A DNA stretch of 64,000 nt from Maribacter caenipelagi (GTDB lineage: Bacteria > Bacteroidota > Bacteroidia > Flavobacteriales > Flavobacteriaceae): contig NZ_SNZW01000015.1 of the NCBI RefSeq assembly GCF_004364175.1, positions 320,326 through 384,325 on the forward strand, given 5' to 3'. The notes beneath the pieces are model-generated. The model made no database searches. It was not told the DNA's origin and worked only from the letters and a program-made list of their open reading frames with translations. Every line of letters begins with the position of its first letter. Position 1 is the stretch's first letter. This document shows, piece after piece, positions 1 through 8,617 of the stretch. A program made the position numbers and the translations under genes.

Positions 1-2
1 TT

Positions 3-617
3 TCTGCCTTAAGAGGAAATTTTGCTGCTTTGGTAATCGCCCACAATCATATTGCCGAATACATTTCTAAAGAAGATTGTAAAATATACTTTATATCATC
101 TGCCAATGTTTTTGATGCGTACAGTAAATATCCATCTTACGAAATGGACAAGACCTTATCTGAGAGTGTTTATGGCAGACTAAAAATAAAAATTGAAAAT
201 ATGCTGCTTAGGTTGCCGAAAGATAAAATGGCTATCTTAAGAGTGCCTATGGTATTTGGCAATAGCTCCCCTAGAGTTAAGGATATGAAAAAGGCTATTA
301 TAGCAAATGAACCTGTAGAAGTATTTCCTAATTTGATATTAAATGTCGCTAATGATGATAAGCTTACTCAGCAAATTCATTACCTTATCAATAGAAATAA
401 AACAGGTATTTACCATTTAGGGAGCAATGACCTAACGCATCATGAAGATTTTATAAAAGAAGTTTTAGAACGTGTAGGTAATTTTAATCCCATTATAAAA
501 AGGGTATATACCACTAATGAAGACAGGTATTTGGCAGTCTTACCAAAGACTAATAAATTACCTAAAAATTTACAGTTTACTTTTCAAGATATTATTGACC
601 ATCATGTTTTAAATTAG
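3..617 (+). CDS. RmlD-like NAD(P)-dependent sugar reductase/epimerase, 5'-truncated by the window edge
   Basis: The reading frame is open to the first base, so the N-terminal Rossmann glycine motif lies outside the window. What remains is about 204 residues of a short-chain dehydrogenase of the extended (epimerase/RmlD) type. It has an ISSANVFDAY stretch like the 'STDYVFDG' segment of dTDP-4-dehydrorhamnose reductases, followed by a YGRLK motif (near base 171) that supplies the catalytic Tyr and Lys. A later LRVPMVFG strand and a TGIYHLGS strand also fit the family. Such enzymes reduce or epimerise nucleotide sugars in the cytoplasm. The substrate cannot be told from this fragment. The next gene starts 8 bases downstream, suggesting co-transcription. 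Confidence 0.72.
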   Translation, partial: SALRGNFAALVIAHNHIAEYISKEDCKIYFISSANVFDAYSKYPSYEMDKTLSESVYGRLKIKIENMLLRLPKDKMAILRVPMVFGNSSPRVKDMKKAIIANEPVEVFPNLILNVANDDKLTQQIHYLINRNKTGIYHLGSNDLTHHEDFIKEVLERVGNFNPIIKRVYTTNEDRYLAVLPKTNKLPKNLQFTFQDIIDHHVLN

Positions 618-625
618 TAACAATT

Positions 626-925
626 ATGAAAGAAATGGAAAAATTTACTGACCAGCAAATAGCGGACTATTTGGGTCAACTTGACGGATGGGAGTATGTG
701 GATGGCGCCATAGAAACCACATTTGAATTTAAGAATTTCAAAGAAGCCTTTTCTGTAATGACTCGTATTGCTTTTGAATGTGAAGCACAAGGTCATCACC
801 CAGATTGGAGTAATGTTTATAATACCTTAAATATTCGCCTAAACACACATGACGCTAATGGTGTTACCGAAAAAGATTTTGTTCTAGCCAGAACTATCGA
901 AGACATAATAGAAAGTGAATTTTAA
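626..925 (+). CDS. 4a-hydroxytetrahydrobiopterin dehydratase (pterin-4a-carbinolamine dehydratase)
   Basis: This 99-residue protein matches the full length of the PCD/DCoH family, which dehydrates 4a-hydroxytetrahydropterin so that the cofactor of aromatic amino acid hydroxylases can be recycled. The diagnostic motif GHHPDWSNVYN lies at about residues 56-66, giving the two adjacent catalytic His residues, Pro and Trp. A third conserved His (LNTHDANG) and an Asp follow at about residues 74-84. It starts 8 bases after the upstream reductase. No aromatic amino acid hydroxylase is seen in the window, so the partner enzyme is presumably elsewhere or the protein has another pterin-linked role. Confidence 0.9.
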   Translation: MKEMEKFTDQQIADYLGQLDGWEYVDGAIETTFEFKNFKEAFSVMTRIAFECEAQGHHPDWSNVYNTLNIRLNTHDANGVTEKDFVLARTIEDIIESEF

Positions 926-1001
926 TAATCGATACTAATTACAGATAAAAAGGTTAATAAGGAAATTCGATTTAATGATTTCTGAACATTGCCTGTTTTT
1001 G

Positions 1002-1009
1002 TACATTTG
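1002..1009 (+). promoter_or_regulatory. Putative -7 box for yebC
   Basis: TACATTTG fits the Bacteroidota -7 consensus TAnnTTTG and lies 16 bases before the yebC start. A TTC, one mismatch from the -33 TTG, is 19 bases upstream. Confidence 0.5.
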
Positions 1010-1025
1010 TTTAAAATAATTTACC

Positions 1026-1736
1026 ATGGGAAGAGCTTTTGAATTTAGAAAAGCACGTAAAATGAAAAGATGGTCTGCAATGTCCAAAGCCTTTACACGC
1101 ATAGGCAAAGATATTGTAATGGCTGTAAAAGAAGGTGGGCCAGATCCAGATTCTAATTCAAGATTAAGAGCAGTCATACAGAATGCCAAGTCGGTCAACA
1201 TGCCAAAAGACAATGTTGAACGTGCTATAAAAAGAGCAAGTGATAAAAGCCTTGGTGATTATAAAGAAGTATTATTTGAAGGATACGCACCTCACGGAAT
1301 CGCTGTATTGGTAGAAACTGCTACAGATAATAACACACGAACGGTTGCCAATGTTAGAAGTTACTTTAATAAGTGTAATGGCAACTTAGGCACTTCCGGC
1401 TCTGTTGAGTTTATGTTTGACCACACCTGTAATTTTAGAATACCTGCGGATGGTATTGACCCTGAAGAACTAGAATTAGAATTGATAGATTTTGGTGCAG
1501 AAGAAGTATTCGTTGATGATGACGGTATTTTAATTTATGGACCATTCGAAAGTTTCGGTGCCTTACAAAAAGAATTAGAAAATAGGGAACTTGAAATATT
1601 ATCATCAGGTTTTGAAAGAATACCTCAAGTAACCAAAGCACTTAACGAAGAAGAAGCTGCCGATGTAGAAAAGCTTCTAGAAAAATTAGAAGAGGATGAT
1701 GATGTACAGAACGTTTATCACTCTATGGAGGAATAA
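1026..1736 (+). CDS. yebC: YebC/PmpR (TACO1) family protein
   Basis: This 236-residue protein is the usual length for the YebC/TACO1 family. The N-terminus has the family signature (MGRAFEFRKARKMKRW..MSKAFTRIGKDI), followed by NAKSVNMPKDNVERAIKRA and FEGYAPHGIAVLVE. The C-terminal third is acidic with the ferredoxin-like YGPFESFGALQKEL region. Family members bind nucleic acid: some were described as transcription regulators (PmpR), while the mitochondrial TACO1 branch and recent bacterial work point to helping ribosomes through difficult stretches such as polyproline. It has its own -7 box and is followed by a strong hairpin, so it is likely a single-gene transcript. Confidence 0.93.
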   Translation: MGRAFEFRKARKMKRWSAMSKAFTRIGKDIVMAVKEGGPDPDSNSRLRAVIQNAKSVNMPKDNVERAIKRASDKSLGDYKEVLFEGYAPHGIAVLVETATDNNTRTVANVRSYFNKCNGNLGTSGSVEFMFDHTCNFRIPADGIDPEELELELIDFGAEEVFVDDDGILIYGPFESFGALQKELENRELEILSSGFERIPQVTKALNEEEAADVEKLLEKLEEDDDVQNVYHSMEE

Positions 1737-1756
1737 CTAACTAGTTAATTTAAAAA

Positions 1757-1780
1757 AAAGCCACCTATATAGGTGGCTTT
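1757..1780. terminator. Bidirectional intrinsic terminator between yebC and the giant T9SS gene
   Basis: A perfect 24-base palindrome (AAAGCCACCTAT and its mirror) with A-run and T-run flanks. It can end yebC on the plus strand and the convergent minus-strand unit. Confidence 0.85.
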
Positions 1781-1868
1781 TTCAATTTGTTGAAATTCAA
1801 ATTACATGTTCTCTGACAATTTTAGGTATACTAATCAAATACACCATTTTGCATATAGGAATAAATAC

Positions 1869-4800
1869 TTATTTACCTAAAATCTTCAAGATATCTTTAC
1901 CATAATCAGATGACATATGAATAAAATACATACCTACTGGTAATTCATTAACATATAGCTTTATTTCATTTTCACCTTCTTTTAGATCATATCTTCCAAA
2001 ATCCTGAACTTTCTGACCTATTGCATCATATATAGATAACTTCCCTGTCATTTTTCTTGGTGATTCTATTTTAAGGTTTATTTCATTCTTAAATGGTACA
2101 GGATAAGCAGTCAGATCCACATTGGTTGTTGCTGCTTTTTTAGGTACTGTCACATTCGGACAAACATTTGCGTGAAGAATTACATAAAAATTATCCATAT
2201 CGCCAGCACTCAAATTTTCAAACGTATAGGTGTTAAAATCTCCATTTACATCATCTTTATAAGGATACTGCCCAGGTGCGACGGTTTGCCTGCCATTATT
2301 ACTTAAAGGAATCGGATTGCTTCCTACATATAATTGAGCCTCAGTCACCTTATAACCATTTAAAACAGAAACTGTTACATCAACAAAACCATTCTTGTAT
2401 ACCACCACTACGTTACCAACCAATGCGCCTTTTGTAATATCACATTGACCGGCAGCTGCATATAAATCTAGTTCATAATTGCCATTTATAGATGGTATGC
2501 TATTAGTCCATCCCCAACGATTTGCGTCAAAACTAGAAATATCTAAGAAACAAGTTCTAACATTTTCATCGGCAGATCTAGCAAACGCCGTCTCACATTG
2601 GTCGATGGTTCCTGTATTGCAATTTAAACCTTCGTCAATGTCGCCGTCACCATCGTTGTCCACTCCGTCACATTCCTCAACATCACAACCGTCAGGTATG
2701 CCGTCACCGTCGGTATCCACATTATCATCCGATCCTGGACAGATATCCTCACAGTCCGATACACCATCACCATCGGTGTCTATTGTATCATCACAGTCAT
2801 CCTCACAGTCCGAAATGCCATCGCCATCGGTGTCGATTGTGTCATCACAAGTATCCTGGCAATCCGAAATGCCATCGCCATCGGTGTCAATTGTGTCATC
2901 ACAAGTATCCTCACAGTCCGAAATGCCATCGCCGTCAGAGTCTATCGTATCGTCACAAGTATCCTTACAGTCCGAAATGCCATCACCATCGGTGTCGATT
3001 GTGTCATCACAAGTATCCTCACAGTTCGAAATGCCATCGCCGTCAGTGTCGATTGTGTCATCACAAGTATCCTGGCAATCCGAAATGCCATCGCCGTCTG
3101 AGTCTATCGTATCGTCACAAGTATCCTCACAGTCCGAAATGCCATCACCATCGGTGTCGATTGTGTCATCACAAGTATCCTCACAGTCCGAAATGCCATC
3201 GCCATCGGTGTCGATTGTGTCATCACAAGTATCCTGGCAATCCGAAATGCCATCGCCGTCTGAGTCTATCGTATCGTCACAAGTATCCTCACAGTCCGAA
3301 ATGCCATCGCCATCGGTGTCGATTGTGTCATCACAAGTATCCTCACAGTCCGAAATGCCATCACCATCGGTGTCGATTGTGTCATCACAAGTATCCTCAC
3401 AGTCCGAAATGCCATCGCCGTCACTATCGATTCTATCATCGCAATCGTCCTGACAATCAGAGATACCATCGTCGTCTTGGTCAAAGCCTTCATCTATGTC
3501 GCCATCACCGTCGTTGTCAACACCGTCACATACCTCTTCGTTGGGTTGGTTTATGGTAATACTGCATCTCGATGTCGCACCAGTGGCATCCGTTATCGTT
3601 ACATAATGGGTGCCTGCACTTAGATTATTGTTTAATTGTTCTGTTGATCCATCGTCCCATTTAAATGTATGTGGTCTATACCCACCGTTACCATGAACCA
3701 TGGCAGAACCATCTTTAGCACCGTGAATACTTACGTTCCCATAAAGATTTATCCAGCAGTACAGTTCCTTGGCTATGTCTATTTGAGCAATGCTTATGCA
3801 CCCTTCAGCATCGGTTACCGTAACGCTATGCATACCATAGGTTATCGTCGTAGCGGTCTGGGTGGTCTCGCCATTGTCCCATAAATAGGTGTATTGACCA
3901 GTACCTCCTTTCGGATATACTGTGGCAATACCATCGGTAGTCTCATGGTCAGTAGTAAGTTTCTCTTGTTCAATACTCGTCGTAAAGTCATTACAGTTAC
4001 CAGTACTCGGTTCTGTTATGGTAACACTGCATTGAGATGTTGCCCCGGTGGCATCTGTAATGGTCACATAATGTGTTCCTACCGTTAACCCCGTATTCAG
4101 TTCTTTGGTAGAACCATCGTCCCAAAGAAAAGTGAAAGGCCTATAACCTCCGTGGCCATATACACGTGCCATACCGTCATTGCCACCACGCACACTTACA
4201 TTTTGCACCAAATTTGTCCAACAGTACAGCTCTTTGGCAATATCTATTTGGCAATTGGTCTCGCATCCATTAGAATCGGTGACCGTTACACTGTGCATGC
4301 CATACGTTAACGTGGTTGCTGTTTGTGTCGTTTCGCCATTATCCCATAGATACGTGAACTGGTCAGTTCCCCCCGTCACATTGACCGTAGCGACACCGTC
4401 AGTAGTCTCATGGTCGGTAGTCAGCACATCTTGTAGAATGTTACAGACCAACGGCTGGTTGTTGGTGACCATAAACGGCTCCGATAAGTTCTTGCAACCA
4501 AATTCATTGGTCACTTCTACGGTATAACTGCCTTCCGTTACCGATATGGTCTGGGTGGTTTCACCTCCTGGTGACCATAGATAACTGGAATATCCAACTC
4601 CGGCATCCAGCACCACGCCGTTGCCGCCATGGCAATAGCTGTCATCTCCGGTGATCTCGACTATAGGGGCCGGGTTCACCGTCAAGGTCGCCGCTTCACT
4701 CGTTGTTGTACAATCATCGGAAGGGTCGTTCGGTGTACCGTTGTCCGAGGTCACTCTGACACGAAATAGCCAACCATCGGCATTAATGACCGCCCCTTGT

Positions 4801-7493
4801 GCAGGGATATCAAGAACATTTTCGGTAGCATTAGGATAATAATCCCATGATGCGCCAACAGCAAATAAATATTCCCATTGATAGGAGAGCATACCATTAC
4901 CGGTGGCCTCTACCCTAAAACTATAGGGTTCTTTTTCACAAACTACAAAATCCATTGGTTGTGCTTCGATTACAACCTCGCATGCAGATTTTACAGTGAC
5001 CGTTGAAGTACAGATGGCTGTATTGCCTGCAGTATCCACAACAATCAGTTCTACTATATTGGTCCCAATATCTGCATTGGTAAAGTCGATGCTCTGCGGT
5101 AACAACCCTGGTGTCCCCCCTTTACCTACAATTACGGTAATCTTGGTTTCACCAACTCTGGCACCGCTGCCATCAAATGCTTTTAAGTACACCTCATAGG
5201 TGCCATCAACCGTTGGGTCGAAGGTCTTACCCGCCAATTCATTGAAGAAATCAAGGTTCCATGAGTTCTGCGCTACATTGTTCGCTGCCAATAACCCTGC
5301 ATAGGATGCTGGATCCGTAGCCTCCACACCACCACCATTGGTCGTCATATTAGTACCGATGGCATGGTCCGCAAAGGGCTGATTAATAGGGTCGAATACA
5401 TAATAATCGGTGCCTGTACTGGCATCGAAATCAATACCCATTTCATAGGTAAGACCGCTAAGTTTATCGCCTGCAGTGCTTGTAGGGTCGGTGTTTACGC
5501 TCCACTCAAAATTCCAACCTGCCCTGCTCGCAGGTGATCCAGCCATGGCTAAATGTTGGTACGTTCCGTCACCATTACTGTTAAAGGTGTTCATAGGAGT
5601 CGGGTAGCGAACCTTTGCCCGTAGGCCAAGTTCTACACTACCTGTTTGGTTTACCGTAAAACTGCCATTGGCATTCCCAGAACCAAAAATGGCATCGGGT
5701 GTTGCGTTCTGGTCAAATACTCTTGCGACCCTGCGTTGTACGCCGTACGTAATACTGCCCTCGTTGTCGCTAGAACCGTTATCGATATCGGTGACACTGA
5801 CCGTAGCGTTGCCGTTAGGGTCCAATTGAACCATAACGTCTTGGCAAACGGCTACTGGGGGGGCATTGTCCGGTGCAACCTCGATTGAAATAGTCTGGAC
5901 ACATGAAGTTGAATTACCAGTATTATCAAAGGCAGTCCATGTTCTAGTTATTCTTTGGCTAATAGGAGCATTCCAAATAGAACTAAATCCGTTAACTTCT
6001 TCCACCACATCGGCAAAACTAATTGCATCGATTCCATTAGCATCCGTTGCATCTGGAGAACCAGTATTCGCGGGATCTGTAGGTGAGCCGAACGCAATAA
6101 AAACATCTGCTGGGCAGGTAATGACTGGGGGGGTATTGTCAACAGGCACAGCCGTCGTGAATACCCAGCCGGTAGTGGGATCAATACCTCCAAAATCATT
6201 ACCTGCCAAATCTTCTAACCCACCTTCAGGGATACCAACCGAAATACTGGCATTGGATGGCAAATCTGCTGTTGGATTTATGGTCAAAGTGCTTCCACCG
6301 ATGGTCACCTGAGAATCATCAATGGGGATAGTGACCACAGGTACTAAATTCGCTAAAATTATAATATTATTCCCCGAGACCGCCTGTACGTCCTCATTGA
6401 ATTCTACCACCAAATTGGCATCAACGGCAACATCGGTTGCTCCGTTTAAAGGAGTAAGGGATGAAATTGTGGGTGGTGTATCATCAACATTCGTTACAGT
6501 AATGCTGATATCTTGCATTGCGGCTAATCCCCCGCTATCGGTTACGGTTACTTGAAATTCATATATATTATTACCACCTTCATCTTCTGCGTTTTCAAAA
6601 TCTGGTGCGTTCATAAATGTTACTTCACCTGTTACCTCATCTATATTGAAAAGTAGTTGGTCTACACCATCTCCGGTAAGACTGTACGTTAAACCTGGTC
6701 CTTCTACATCTATATCATCAGAAGCCTCTACATGTATAGCTAATGTTTGATTTTCTTCTACATTTGCTGTACTTGAACTTGTAATTGTTGGTGGTGTATT
6801 TACAGGACCTACAGTTATGGTACCGAGGTTTACATCTACAGTTCCCGGAAAAACATTGGTATTATCACTAACCCAATTCACCGGATTATGAAGAATGGAA
6901 CGAATCTCCTCTGCTGTACCTGATAACGGACATAAGCCTGTTGAGCAACTAAATTGCCAATTATCTTGCTCTATTGGAAATCGTATTGCCGTATCACCAG
7001 TGGTCAACGCATCTGGTAAAGCTGAAGTTGTATTGCTCGTTGCAGCGCCATCCCAATTGGCATCATCGCTTCCTGTACCAATATTCAGTTGCATACCTGC
7101 TATAAATATAGGGTTAGAAATAGCACCTTGAATGGCAAACAATTGATCCCCTAAAACCGTAAAAGCCGCAGCATTTGGGCTTAAATTTGAAAAATTCAAT
7201 ATCACAACTTCACCTGCAGTAAGTGCAGATCCTGAAGTCCAAGTAAATTCACCATCACCAACCGCCAATGGTTCAACAAAACCAGTACCATCGTTCCAAC
7301 CTCTATCTGTAAAAATTATTGAAGTATTAATATCAACGTCTTTTAGCAGTACAAATGCGAAAGAATCGTCTGCATCTTCGACTCCATCAGTATTGACACC
7401 TAGAAATGCGATATCACCCGCAGTTAAAGAGGTCTGTGCTAATGCAAGAAATGTAGTAAGGTAAAATACCAATAATAAAGTAAATTTTTTCAT
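1869..7493 (-). CDS. Giant T9SS-secreted multidomain surface protein (cadherin-like, Ig-like, SprB, TSP3 repeats, type A sorting domain)
   Basis: 1,874 residues. In order: Sec signal peptide (1-19, ending LALAQ); an N-terminal domain seen in many T9SS cargoes (TAGDIAFLGVNTDG, 23-230); a cadherin-like domain (about 235-335, VEENQ..F.NAPDFENA); a Big_5-like Ig domain (340-450, LNGATDVAVDANLVVEF); a HYR-like domain (455-545); further Ig/PKD-like domains to about 1010; two tandem SprB-type modules (about 1014-1315, TYLWDNGETTQTAT); two MopE-like CDGVDNDGDGDIDEG motifs flanking 13 thrombospondin type 3 repeats (about 1341-1597); a C-terminal CETAFAR..TVAPGQYPY domain (1620-1780); and a type A sorting domain (about 1795-1874) with AYPVPF, LSIYDAIGQKV and PVGMYFI. 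The DGDG repeats should bind calcium. It is probably an exported, surface-attached adhesin or structural protein; no catalytic domain is evident. It starts 38 bases after the tail-collar gene. Confidence 0.93.
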   Translation of the reverse strand: MKKFTLLLVFYLTTFLALAQTSLTAGDIAFLGVNTDGVEDADDSFAFVLLKDVDINTSIIFTDRGWNDGTGFVEPLAVGDGEFTWTSGSALTAGEVVILNFSNLSPNAAAFTVLGDQLFAIQGAISNPIFIAGMQLNIGTGSDDANWDGAATSNTTSALPDALTTGDTAIRFPIEQDNWQFSCSTGLCPLSGTAEEIRSILHNPVNWVSDNTNVFPGTVDVNLGTITVGPVNTPPTITSSSTANVEENQTLAIHVEASDDIDVEGPGLTYSLTGDGVDQLLFNIDEVTGEVTFMNAPDFENAEDEGGNNIYEFQVTVTDSGGLAAMQDISITVTNVDDTPPTISSLTPLNGATDVAVDANLVVEFNEDVQAVSGNNIIILANLVPVVTIPIDDSQVTIGGSTLTINPTADLPSNASISVGIPEGGLEDLAGNDFGGIDPTTGWVFTTAVPVDNTPPVITCPADVFIAFGSPTDPANTGSPDATDANGIDAISFADVVEEVNGFSSIWNAPISQRITRTWTAFDNTGNSTSCVQTISIEVAPDNAPPVAVCQDVMVQLDPNGNATVSVTDIDNGSSDNEGSITYGVQRRVARVFDQNATPDAIFGSGNANGSFTVNQTGSVELGLRAKVRYPTPMNTFNSNGDGTYQHLAMAGSPASRAGWNFEWSVNTDPTSTAGDKLSGLTYEMGIDFDASTGTDYYVFDPINQPFADHAIGTNMTTNGGGVEATDPASYAGLLAANNVAQNSWNLDFFNELAGKTFDPTVDGTYEVYLKAFDGSGARVGETKITVIVGKGGTPGLLPQSIDFTNADIGTNIVELIVVDTAGNTAICTSTVTVKSACEVVIEAQPMDFVVCEKEPYSFRVEATGNGMLSYQWEYLFAVGASWDYYPNATENVLDIPAQGAVINADGWLFRVRVTSDNGTPNDPSDDCTTTSEAATLTVNPAPIVEITGDDSYCHGGNGVVLDAGVGYSSYLWSPGGETTQTISVTEGSYTVEVTNEFGCKNLSEPFMVTNNQPLVCNILQDVLTTDHETTDGVATVNVTGGTDQFTYLWDNGETTQTATTLTYGMHSVTVTDSNGCETNCQIDIAKELYCWTNLVQNVSVRGGNDGMARVYGHGGYRPFTFLWDDGSTKELNTGLTVGTHYVTITDATGATSQCSVTITEPSTGNCNDFTTSIEQEKLTTDHETTDGIATVYPKGGTGQYTYLWDNGETTQTATTITYGMHSVTVTDAEGCISIAQIDIAKELYCWINLYGNVSIHGAKDGSAMVHGNGGYRPHTFKWDDGSTEQLNNNLSAGTHYVTITDATGATSRCSITINQPNEEVCDGVDNDGDGDIDEGFDQDDDGISDCQDDCDDRIDSDGDGISDCEDTCDDTIDTDGDGISDCEDTCDDTIDTDGDGISDCEDTCDDTIDSDGDGISDCQDTCDDTIDTDGDGISDCEDTCDDTIDTDGDGISDCEDTCDDTIDSDGDGISDCQDTCDDTIDTDGDGISNCEDTCDDTIDTDGDGISDCKDTCDDTIDSDGDGISDCEDTCDDTIDTDGDGISDCQDTCDDTIDTDGDGISDCEDDCDDTIDTDGDGVSDCEDICPGSDDNVDTDGDGIPDGCDVEECDGVDNDGDGDIDEGLNCNTGTIDQCETAFARSADENVRTCFLDISSFDANRWGWTNSIPSINGNYELDLYAAAGQCDITKGALVGNVVVVYKNGFVDVTVSVLNGYKVTEAQLYVGSNPIPLSNNGRQTVAPGQYPYKDDVNGDFNTYTFENLSAGDMDNFYVILHANVCPNVTVPKKAATTNVDLTAYPVPFKNEINLKIESPRKMTGKLSIYDAIGQKVQDFGRYDLKEGENEIKLYVNELPVGMYFIHMSSDYGKDILKILGK
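2742..3443 (-). repeat. Thirteen tandem 54-bp units encoding thrombospondin type 3 (DxDGDGxxD) repeats
   Basis: Each unit encodes 18 residues of the form CDDTIDTDGDGISDCEDT. The units differ at a few sites (DT/DS, CE/CQ/CK). The S-type units, recognised by a run of silent changes, recur at 2941, 3103 and 3265, exactly 162 bases apart, so a three-unit block was itself duplicated. Confidence 0.95.
3546..4449 (-). repeat. Tandem duplication of a two-SprB module (about 150 residues each)
   Basis: Two consecutive copies (about 4449-4011 and 4001-3546) share LTTDHETTDG, TYLWDNGETTQTATT, YGMHSVTVTD, DIAKELYCW, GGYRP and THYVTITDATGATS in the same order. The copies differ by scattered substitutions, so the duplication is older than that of the TSP3 units. 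Confidence 0.85.
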
Positions 7494-7531
7494 ATTGTCC
7501 GGTTTTGGTTGGTGAGTTTTTATACTATTAA

Positions 7532-8044
7532 TTAACTTCTAGATGGGAATATTCCAACAAGAGCTATGACGTAATAAATTCCTAATGAAGGCTGCATGTT
7601 AGTAATCGGTACATTACCCCCAGTATTACTTACAGGCAGTGTTGCCATAGTTGTATCACTGGTTGTACCAAAACCATCAAAACCTGCACCCGCTATAAAA
7701 TTTCCAGTAGGAACTTCAGCATTAGCTTCTTCCTTTGCCGGTAAATTAACTGTATGTTTATGAGAAGGTAAATTAGCTTCAGTTAAAAAATTATTTTCAA
7801 CTCCGAATCTCTGACCCCATGCTCTATTTTGCAAACCTGGGCCTTGACCTACATGTACTGCCAATCTACCGCGTAAATCGGGTAGACCAAAGGTGGTTCT
7901 TCCATCGCCACCGTATGTGGTTCCGAGTAATGAAAATAATGCAGAATTTGATGCAATAGATAAAAGTTGACCATCGCATAATGCCCATCCTCGCGGTGCA
8001 AAATTAAAGCCTACCATCATTATTTGTCCTATAAATGGTTCCAT
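7532..8044 (-). CDS. Phage tail collar domain protein (MdpB-like)
   Basis: This 170-residue protein starts MEPFIGQIMMVGFNFAPRGW and continues with CDGQLL, SLLGTTYGGDG, FGLPDLRGR and, later, LPSHKHTV. These are the hallmarks of the tail-collar fold of phage short tail fibres, also found in free-standing bacterial proteins of the microcystin-dependent-protein (MdpB) type. The C-terminus (NMQPSLGIYYVIALVGIFPSR) also matches that group. It has no signal peptide. No other phage gene is nearby, so it is not evidence of a prophage. It lies 12 bases after the intradiol-like gene and 38 bases before the giant T9SS gene, so the three are likely one transcript. Its role is unknown; trimeric carbohydrate binding would be a guess by analogy with phage fibres. 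Confidence 0.87.
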   Translation of the reverse strand: MEPFIGQIMMVGFNFAPRGWALCDGQLLSIASNSALFSLLGTTYGGDGRTTFGLPDLRGRLAVHVGQGPGLQNRAWGQRFGVENNFLTEANLPSHKHTVNLPAKEEANAEVPTGNFIAGAGFDGFGTTSDTTMATLPVSNTGGNVPITNMQPSLGIYYVIALVGIFPSRS

Positions 8045-8056
8045 AATTATTTACGT

Positions 8057-8617
8057 TTAGTTGTTAATTGAAATATTGAAATCGATTGTTGATTTATTTA
8101 AAAAAGTAGAGAAAGAAGGGAAACGTATGTTTTCAGCTAATTGCTGATTTTGTTCCCAATGTTTATCTGTAATATGTGCTCCAAAATCACTGAACAATAG
8201 TTCTGTAAAAATGGTTTTACCATCATTTGAAATTTTAAAATAAATACGGTGTTGTTTACCTGGCTCACGGTTTGGCCAGTCTGTTATAAACTGATACTTG
8301 CCATCGTCATCGGTATACATTTTACCGCGATGTTTATAAACCTGTTTTTCTGGAGATAAATGCCATACCTCTACAAAGGCATTTGGTATCGTAGTTTTGC
8401 CCGAAGCATCATATATTTTACCAGATACAGATACTTCTTTACCAAAAAGGGAAGTTCGTAAATCTGTTTTATAATCTGTATAGGGGTTGTAGCCCTTAAA
8501 TGGTGCACTATCAGAACCTAATTCTTTTGCGATTGCCCCTGTTGGAACACAAATAAGCCCTGTTGCTACCAACAAAGACTTACCAAGAAAAAGACGTCTT
8601 GGGTAATTTTTTTCCAT
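8057..8617 (-). CDS. Intradiol ring-cleavage dioxygenase-like protein with a Tat-type leader, probably non-catalytic
   Basis: This 186-residue protein begins with a twin-arginine-like leader (PRRLFLGK at residues 6-13, then a hydrophobic stretch to about 30), so export is likely. Residues 62-130 follow the core of intradiol dioxygenases: VSGKIYDASGKTTIPNAFVEVWH, VYKHRGKMYTDDDGKYQF and a YFKI strand. In true family enzymes iron is held by two Tyr and two His, the latter in an H-I-H-F stretch. Here that stretch reads R-I-Y-F (residues 124-127) and the preceding Tyr-containing loop is shortened to PNREPGKQ. Only Tyr94 clearly corresponds to a ligand. The fold is therefore recognised but ring-cleavage activity is doubtful. 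It is the first gene of a probable three-gene unit with the tail-collar and giant T9SS genes. Confidence 0.75.
   Translation of the reverse strand: MEKNYPRRLFLGKSLLVATGLICVPTGAIAKELGSDSAPFKGYNPYTDYKTDLRTSLFGKEVSVSGKIYDASGKTTIPNAFVEVWHLSPEKQVYKHRGKMYTDDDGKYQFITDWPNREPGKQHRIYFKISNDGKTIFTELLFSDFGAHITDKHWEQNQQLAENIRFPSFSTFLNKSTIDFNISINN

Noticed and set aside
2742..3443. CRISPR-like array
   Set aside because: The 54-base units have no unique spacers and encode a continuous, recognisable calcium-binding protein repeat; there are no cas genes.
2479..3559. Long open frames on the plus strand opposite the TSP3 repeats (324 and 258 codons)
   Set aside because: They are by-products of the 54-base periodicity: a stop-free unit repeats without stops in every frame. 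Their Ser/Pro or Cys/His-rich monotony matches no protein family.
7532..8044. Prophage remnant
   Set aside because: A single tail-collar gene without any other phage gene or attachment site; such proteins are often free-standing in bacteria.
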